Source of the DNA: Pseudomonadota bacterium
GTDB lineage: Bacteria; Pseudomonadota; Alphaproteobacteria; Rhizobiales; Hyphomicrobiaceae
NCBI GenBank assembly: GCA_023392135.1
Contig: JAEVZQ010000128.1
Location: 1-9,675, forward strand
Direction of reading: 5' to 3'
DNA: 9,675 nt
Position numbers and translations under genes: made by a program. Position 1 is the first letter of the stretch. Every line of letters starts with the position of its first letter. This document shows, one piece after another, positions 6,935 through 9,675 of the stretch. The notes under the pieces were generated by a model. It saw only the letters and a program-made list of their open reading frames with translations. It was not told where the DNA came from and searched no databases.

Positions 6935-7972
6935 TCAGCCCTTGCGCTCGGACTTGCTGCCGCGGACGGCCAGGATCACCTCGGCCATGATGGACACGGC
7001 AATCTCGGCCGGGGTCTGCGCACCGATATCGAGGCCGATCGGGTTCTTTATGCGCGCGAACGCCGCCTCGCTTACCCCGGCTTCAAGGAGCCGCTGACGC
7101 CGCTTGGCATGATTACGGCTGCTGCCGAGTGCGCCGATATAGAGGCAATCGGACCCGAGCGCGAACTTCAGCGCCTCGTCGTCGATGTGGCTCACGTGGG
7201 CCACGACGACCATGGCCGTATAGGGATCGACACCGATCCGCGGCAGCGCGTCTTGCGGCCACTCCGCATGCAGGGTGACCCCGCGGAAACGGTCCGCCGA
7301 GGCGAAGGCGGTGCGCGGATCGACGACGATGACCTCGTAACCTGTCATTCGCGCCAGCTCGCAAAGGACCTGGGCGATGTGCGTCGCGCCGATGACCACG
7401 ATCCGCGCCGGTGGCAGCATGGCATGGAGGAAGACCTCACCCTCGGGCGTTTTCAGCAGCTTGCTCTCACCGGACCGGAGGCGGCTCGACACGTCCGGCG
7501 GCAGATCTGGTGTCGTCTTCTCGAACAGCTCACGATGACCATCAGACAGGCTCGTGCGGACCAGCAGTGCCTCCCGCCTATGGTCTGCGTGCAGAGCGCG
7601 CTCGAGATAACCAAGGTCATCCTTAGTGTTCAGCTGCTCGATGAGGACGCGTATCTGACCGCCGCAAGGCAGTCCGACTCGCCAGGCGGTCTCGTCGGCG
7701 ACACCGAAGTCGAGCGTCCGCGGTCGGCCGTCGGACAGAACCTCCTCGGCCTCCGTGATCACCTCGCCTTCGATGCAGCCACCCGAGACCGAGCCCTCAA
7801 AGCTGCCATCGGTAGCGATCGCGAGCTGACCGCCGACCGGCACCGGCGCCGAGCCCCACGTGTCTATGACAGTCGCCAACCCCACGCGACCGTCGCGCTC
7901 CAGCCAGTCGCGCGCCGCCTGCAACACACCGATCCTGGCCGCGGCCGAATGAATGGACCCGGGCTCCGACAT
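6935..7972 (-). CDS. xdhC: XdhC/CoxI family molybdenum hydroxylase maturation protein
   Basis: Members bind molybdenum cofactor, help its sulfuration and hand it to xanthine-dehydrogenase or CO-dehydrogenase-type enzymes. The 345-residue protein has an N-terminal XdhC/CoxI domain (about 15-113) with SVSGGCIEGE (61-70, Cys66) and GLPCGG (Cys103), the conserved cysteine-bearing motifs. Its C-terminal Rossmann domain (about 188-335) has RIVVIGATHIAQVL (190-203), VDPR (217-220), IGALGSSRNHAKRR (279-292) and a terminal helix around PIGLDIGAQTPAEIAVSI (311-328). The frame is open for 105 more codons upstream, but ATG 7972 is preceded by GGGAG (7979-7983) at 6 nt and begins a family-like N-terminus, so I start there. 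It is first in an operon with mocA. The hydroxylase it serves is not in the window. Confidence 0.9.
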   Translation of the reverse strand: MSEPGSIHSAAARIGVLQAARDWLERDGRVGLATVIDTWGSAPVPVGGQLAIATDGSFEGSVSGGCIEGEVITEAEEVLSDGRPRTLDFGVADETAWRVGLPCGGQIRVLIEQLNTKDDLGYLERALHADHRREALLVRTSLSDGHRELFEKTTPDLPPDVSSRLRSGESKLLKTPEGEVFLHAMLPPARIVVIGATHIAQVLCELARMTGYEVIVVDPRTAFASADRFRGVTLHAEWPQDALPRIGVDPYTAMVVVAHVSHIDDEALKFALGSDCLYIGALGSSRNHAKRRQRLLEAGVSEAAFARIKNPIGLDIGAQTPAEIAVSIMAEVILAVRGSKSERKG

Positions 7973-8000
7973 CTCTTGCTCCCGCCGTTGGCTCAAGCTC

Positions 8001-8071
8001 GTGGAGCAAATTTGACATTTGATCCCGTTTGCGGCACGCGTCGTATCAAATGTCAAATTCAAGTGCTCCAC
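8001..8071. repeat. Long inverted repeat with internal ATTTGA repeats
   Basis: The left arm 8001-8023 is complementary to 8045-8071 as a perfect 15-bp block (8009-8023/8045-8059) plus a perfect 8-bp block (8001-8008/8064-8071). Four extra bases (8060-8063) lie between the blocks in the right arm. Each 15-bp block contains the direct repeat ATTTGA-C-ATTTGA, so the element has both direct and inverted symmetry. A further GTCAAAT stands at 8076-8082. Confidence 0.75.
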
Positions 8072-8094
8072 TAGAGTCAAATAGTTGCTAGTGG
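8068..8094. repeat. 7-bp inverted repeat CCACTAG/CTAGTGG
   Basis: Perfect arms 8068-8074 and 8088-8094 enclose a 13-nt loop that holds GTCAAAT. The left arm overlaps the end of the larger inverted repeat, so the two hairpins could not form at the same time. Mutually exclusive structures or overlapping protein sites are both possible. Confidence 0.45.
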
Positions 8095-8101
8095 CCCTTT
8101 T

Positions 8102-8154
8102 GATTCCGACATTTGCTCTCGAGCTTGATGCGGCGGGATGCAAGTGTCGGAATC
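8102..8154. repeat. 15-bp inverted repeat (second operator-like element)
   Basis: Arms GATTCCGACATTTGC (8102-8116) and GCAAGTGTCGGAATC (8140-8154) are complementary at 14 of 15 positions, with 23 nt between them. The right arm ends 26 bp before the ATG at 8181, so a bound protein could block transcription or ribosome access for the transporter gene. Confidence 0.65.
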
Positions 8155-8180
8155 GGACCACTTGGTGGACAGTTCTGAAC

Positions 8181-9440
8181 ATGCCCCCGAGTGCCGATGC
8201 GTTGCAAGCTCCGCCGCTCGGTCCTTTTGCCCCGATGGCCCCCGCTGGCCAGCTCATGAACACTGCACCGCCAGACAGCACAGCCACGGTCCGGCGCGGC
8301 TACGCGATCGCCGCAGGCCTTGCTCTCGGCGTTGCGGTTTCCAATGGGCTGGGGCGGTTCTCCTACGGCCTCATCCTACCGGCCATGCGCGCGGATCTCG
8401 GCTGGAACTACACTCAGGCGGGAGCGCTCAACACGGCGAACGCCATCGGCTATCTGATCGGTGCGCTCCTCGCCCTCAACATCGTCCGCAAGCTCGGCCC
8501 GTCGCGCCTGTTCGTAGGGGCTCTGTGGATCACAGCGGCCGCGATCGCAGCCATGGCATTCACGGCCGACTTCCACACCATGATCGGCCTGCGGCTGCTT
8601 GCGGGGATCAGTGGTGCAGTCGTCTTCATCTCGGGCAGCGTCCTCGCGGCGAGCCTGTTCCCACGCGACCCGACGCGCGCCGCCGGCGCAATCGCGACCT
8701 ATTTCGCCGGAGGTGGTGTCGGGCTGCTCCTGCCCGGCGTCGCGCTGCCCTTGCTTTTCGCTGTCGGGGGCGATGCAGCCTGGCCCGGGGCATGGCTCGG
8801 CATGGGGCTGTTCTCAGGCGTCCTCAGCCTCGTCAGCGCCGCCGCCGCGCGGCAGGTTACGGCCCCGCCGCCGCACGCGGCTCCCCATCCCTGGCCCAAG
8901 AGACCGCTGCTGGCCACGTTCGCGAGCTACGGCTGTTATGCCCTCGGCTACTTCGCTTACATGACCTTCATCGTCGCCTGGATGCGCGAGCAAGGGGCGA
9001 GCAACACGGAAGTGGCCATCATGTGGATCGTGCTCGGAGTGGCTACGATCATCTCGCCACGGGGCTGGGCCGGCCCGATCGCGCGCTGGCGAGGGGGGCG
9101 GCCCTTGGCCGGCATGCTCCTGGCAATCGGGATCGGCGCTCTGCTGCCACTGCTCGGCGCCTCACCTCTGGTGATGCTGACCTCGGCCGTGCTTTTCGGA
9201 CAGTTCTTCATGCCGCCGGCCGCGGTGACAGCTCTGGTGAAGAAGGCGTTCTCTCCCGTGGTGTGGGGCGAGGCGGTGGCGGCCTTCACCCTGCTCTTTT
9301 CAGCCCTGCAGCTCATCGGTCCTGTTCTGACCGGGGCCGTTGCCGATCAGACCGGCAGCCTCGCCTGGGGCCTCGGCATTTCCGGCGCCATTCTGATTAT
9401 CGGCGCGGGCATCTCCCTGCTACAGCCGGACCCGAAATAG
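8181..9440 (+). CDS. YbfB/YjiJ family MFS transporter
   Basis: The product, 419 residues from ATG 8181, is an inner-membrane major-facilitator protein with about 12 hydrophobic segments. The first helix and loop carry GLGRFSYGLILPAMRADLGW (57-76), then TQAGALNTANAIGYLIGAL, the hallmark pattern of the YbfB/YjiJ branch (MFS_4). Physiological substrates of this branch are poorly known. The start is uncertain. The frame opens at TTG 8085, but that extension reads through the inverted repeat and is not family-like. ATG 8181 has a GGTGGA (8164-8169) 11 nt ahead, and ATG 8256 would give 394 residues, nearer the family's usual size. With ATG 8181 there is a Pro-rich tail of about 35 residues before the first helix. 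It is transcribed divergently from xdhC and may share control with it. Confidence 0.85.
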   Translation: MPPSADALQAPPLGPFAPMAPAGQLMNTAPPDSTATVRRGYAIAAGLALGVAVSNGLGRFSYGLILPAMRADLGWNYTQAGALNTANAIGYLIGALLALNIVRKLGPSRLFVGALWITAAAIAAMAFTADFHTMIGLRLLAGISGAVVFISGSVLAASLFPRDPTRAAGAIATYFAGGGVGLLLPGVALPLLFAVGGDAAWPGAWLGMGLFSGVLSLVSAAAARQVTAPPPHAAPHPWPKRPLLATFASYGCYALGYFAYMTFIVAWMREQGASNTEVAIMWIVLGVATIISPRGWAGPIARWRGGRPLAGMLLAIGIGALLPLLGASPLVMLTSAVLFGQFFMPPAAVTALVKKAFSPVVWGEAVAAFTLLFSALQLIGPVLTGAVADQTGSLAWGLGISGAILIIGAGISLLQPDPK

Positions 9441-9510
9441 CTCAGCCAGGCTGCTATCCGGCACTCGCAAGTTGAACTGCGAACCCGCAGATTCGTTAAG
9501 CCACCGGTAA

Positions 9511-9564
9511 GGTTGAGCATAATTTCACCTCGACCCTGCCACACGAATCAAATCAGGCTCAACC
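9511..9564. repeat. 8-bp inverted repeat ahead of the last gene
   Basis: GGTTGAGC (9511-9518) and GCTCAACC (9557-9564) are perfectly complementary with 38 nt between them. The right arm ends 1 nt before the ATG at 9566, so it covers the place where a ribosome site would lie. It may be an operator or a leader structure. At 8 bp it could also be chance. Confidence 0.35.
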
Positions 9565-9565
9565 C

Positions 9566-9675
9566 ATGCGTGAGTCTGACAGGAGGCGAATTGTCCGTCA
9601 CCTGGGAGCCGTGGCACTGGCAGGTTCCCTGGCTCTCGGCCTCGCCATCATCACACCGCCGGATCTGTCGAATGC
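9566..9675 (+). CDS. Exported protein, N-terminal signal peptide only (partial)
   Basis: The frame from ATG 9566 is open to the window edge and gives 36 residues. The N-terminus has a basic region (RESDRRRIVRH, 2-12), a hydrophobic core (LGAVALAGSLALGLAII, 13-29), then TPPDLSN. The DRRRIVR portion fits the Tat pattern RRx followed by two hydrophobic residues loosely, so export by Tat or Sec is possible. The mature protein is outside the window and no function can be given. No strong ribosome site precedes the ATG. An AGGAGG at 9580-9585 precedes a TTG (9591) in another frame, but that frame gives a Trp-rich sequence without signal-peptide character. Confidence 0.55.
   Translation, partial: MRESDRRRIVRHLGAVALAGSLALGLAIITPPDLSN

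Larger units (their letters stand above)
7993..8154. promoter_or_regulatory. Divergent control region with a duplicated operator
   Basis: The region between xdhC (-) and the MFS transporter (+) contains four GACATTTG-like octamers in two inverted pairs: 8014-8021 with 8047-8054, and 8108-8115 with 8141-8148 (the last has one mismatch). In both pairs the octamer centres are exactly 33 bp apart, about three helical turns. Outer arms TCAAGCTCG (7993-8001) and its complement (8120-8128), each followed by GAGCAAAT, add another layer of symmetry. This is what a dimeric or tetrameric repressor bound at two operators would leave. No regulator gene is visible nearby, and no convincing -35/-10 pair could be assigned on either strand. 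Confidence 0.5.

Noticed and set aside
8001..8071. Inverted repeat as a small transposable element (MITE)
   Set aside because: No flanking target duplication is evident, the arms lie close together, and the octamer spacing is repeated in the neighbouring element, which fits an operator better.
6791..8074. A 427-codon plus-strand frame opposite xdhC
   Set aside because: Antisense shadow of xdhC and the mocA 5' end; the translation is rich in Arg, Asp and His with no family motif, whereas the minus strand has all XdhC motifs.
7973..8287. 105-codon upstream extension of xdhC
   Set aside because: It would run through the inverted-repeat region and into the divergent gene; ATG 7972 with GGGAG at 6 nt gives the family-like N-terminus.

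Overview
The window comes from a G+C-rich alphaproteobacterium, most likely of the order Hyphomicrobiales (Rhizobiales). This rests on base composition, on a PolA whose N-terminus resembles rhizobial PolA and keeps all three proofreading motifs, and on the mix of accessory metabolic genes. It is an inference; no marker gene fixes the genus.

Layout. Positions 1-264 hold the 3' end of a four-carbon acid sugar kinase gene (+). A 373-bp gap follows with no recognisable gene but with a perfect 16-bp hairpin. A tRNA-Arg (anticodon CCG, encoded CCA) lies on the minus strand with its own promoter, back to back with polA (+), which encodes a complete three-domain DNA polymerase I. Behind polA is a small exported protein of unknown function (3956-4645) with visibly lower G+C than its surroundings.

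The centre is a minus-strand cluster, read from right to left: xdhC (XdhC/CoxI-family molybdenum-hydroxylase maturation factor), mocA (MobA-like cytidylyltransferase for molybdenum cofactor) and an SLC13-like 12-helix-class permease. xdhC and mocA are 7 nt apart and clearly form one operon. The permease starts at a TGATG junction with a 29-codon open frame that has no start codon, which looks like the tail of a lost gene. xdhC and mocA together mature MCD-type cofactor for xanthine-oxidase-family hydroxylases, but no hydroxylase subunit is in the window.

Divergent from xdhC is a YbfB/YjiJ-type MFS transporter (+). The shared intergenic region is packed with inverted repeats. Two pairs of inverted GACATTTG-like octamers each have exactly 33 bp between half-site centres, which suggests a duplicated operator controlling the divergent genes. 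The window ends in the first 36 codons of an exported protein with a Tat-like signal peptide.

I see no CRISPR array, phage gene, transposase or recognisable defence system. The points most worth a second look are the duplicated operator, the polA start/promoter arrangement, the gene remnant before the permease and the low-G+C exported protein.
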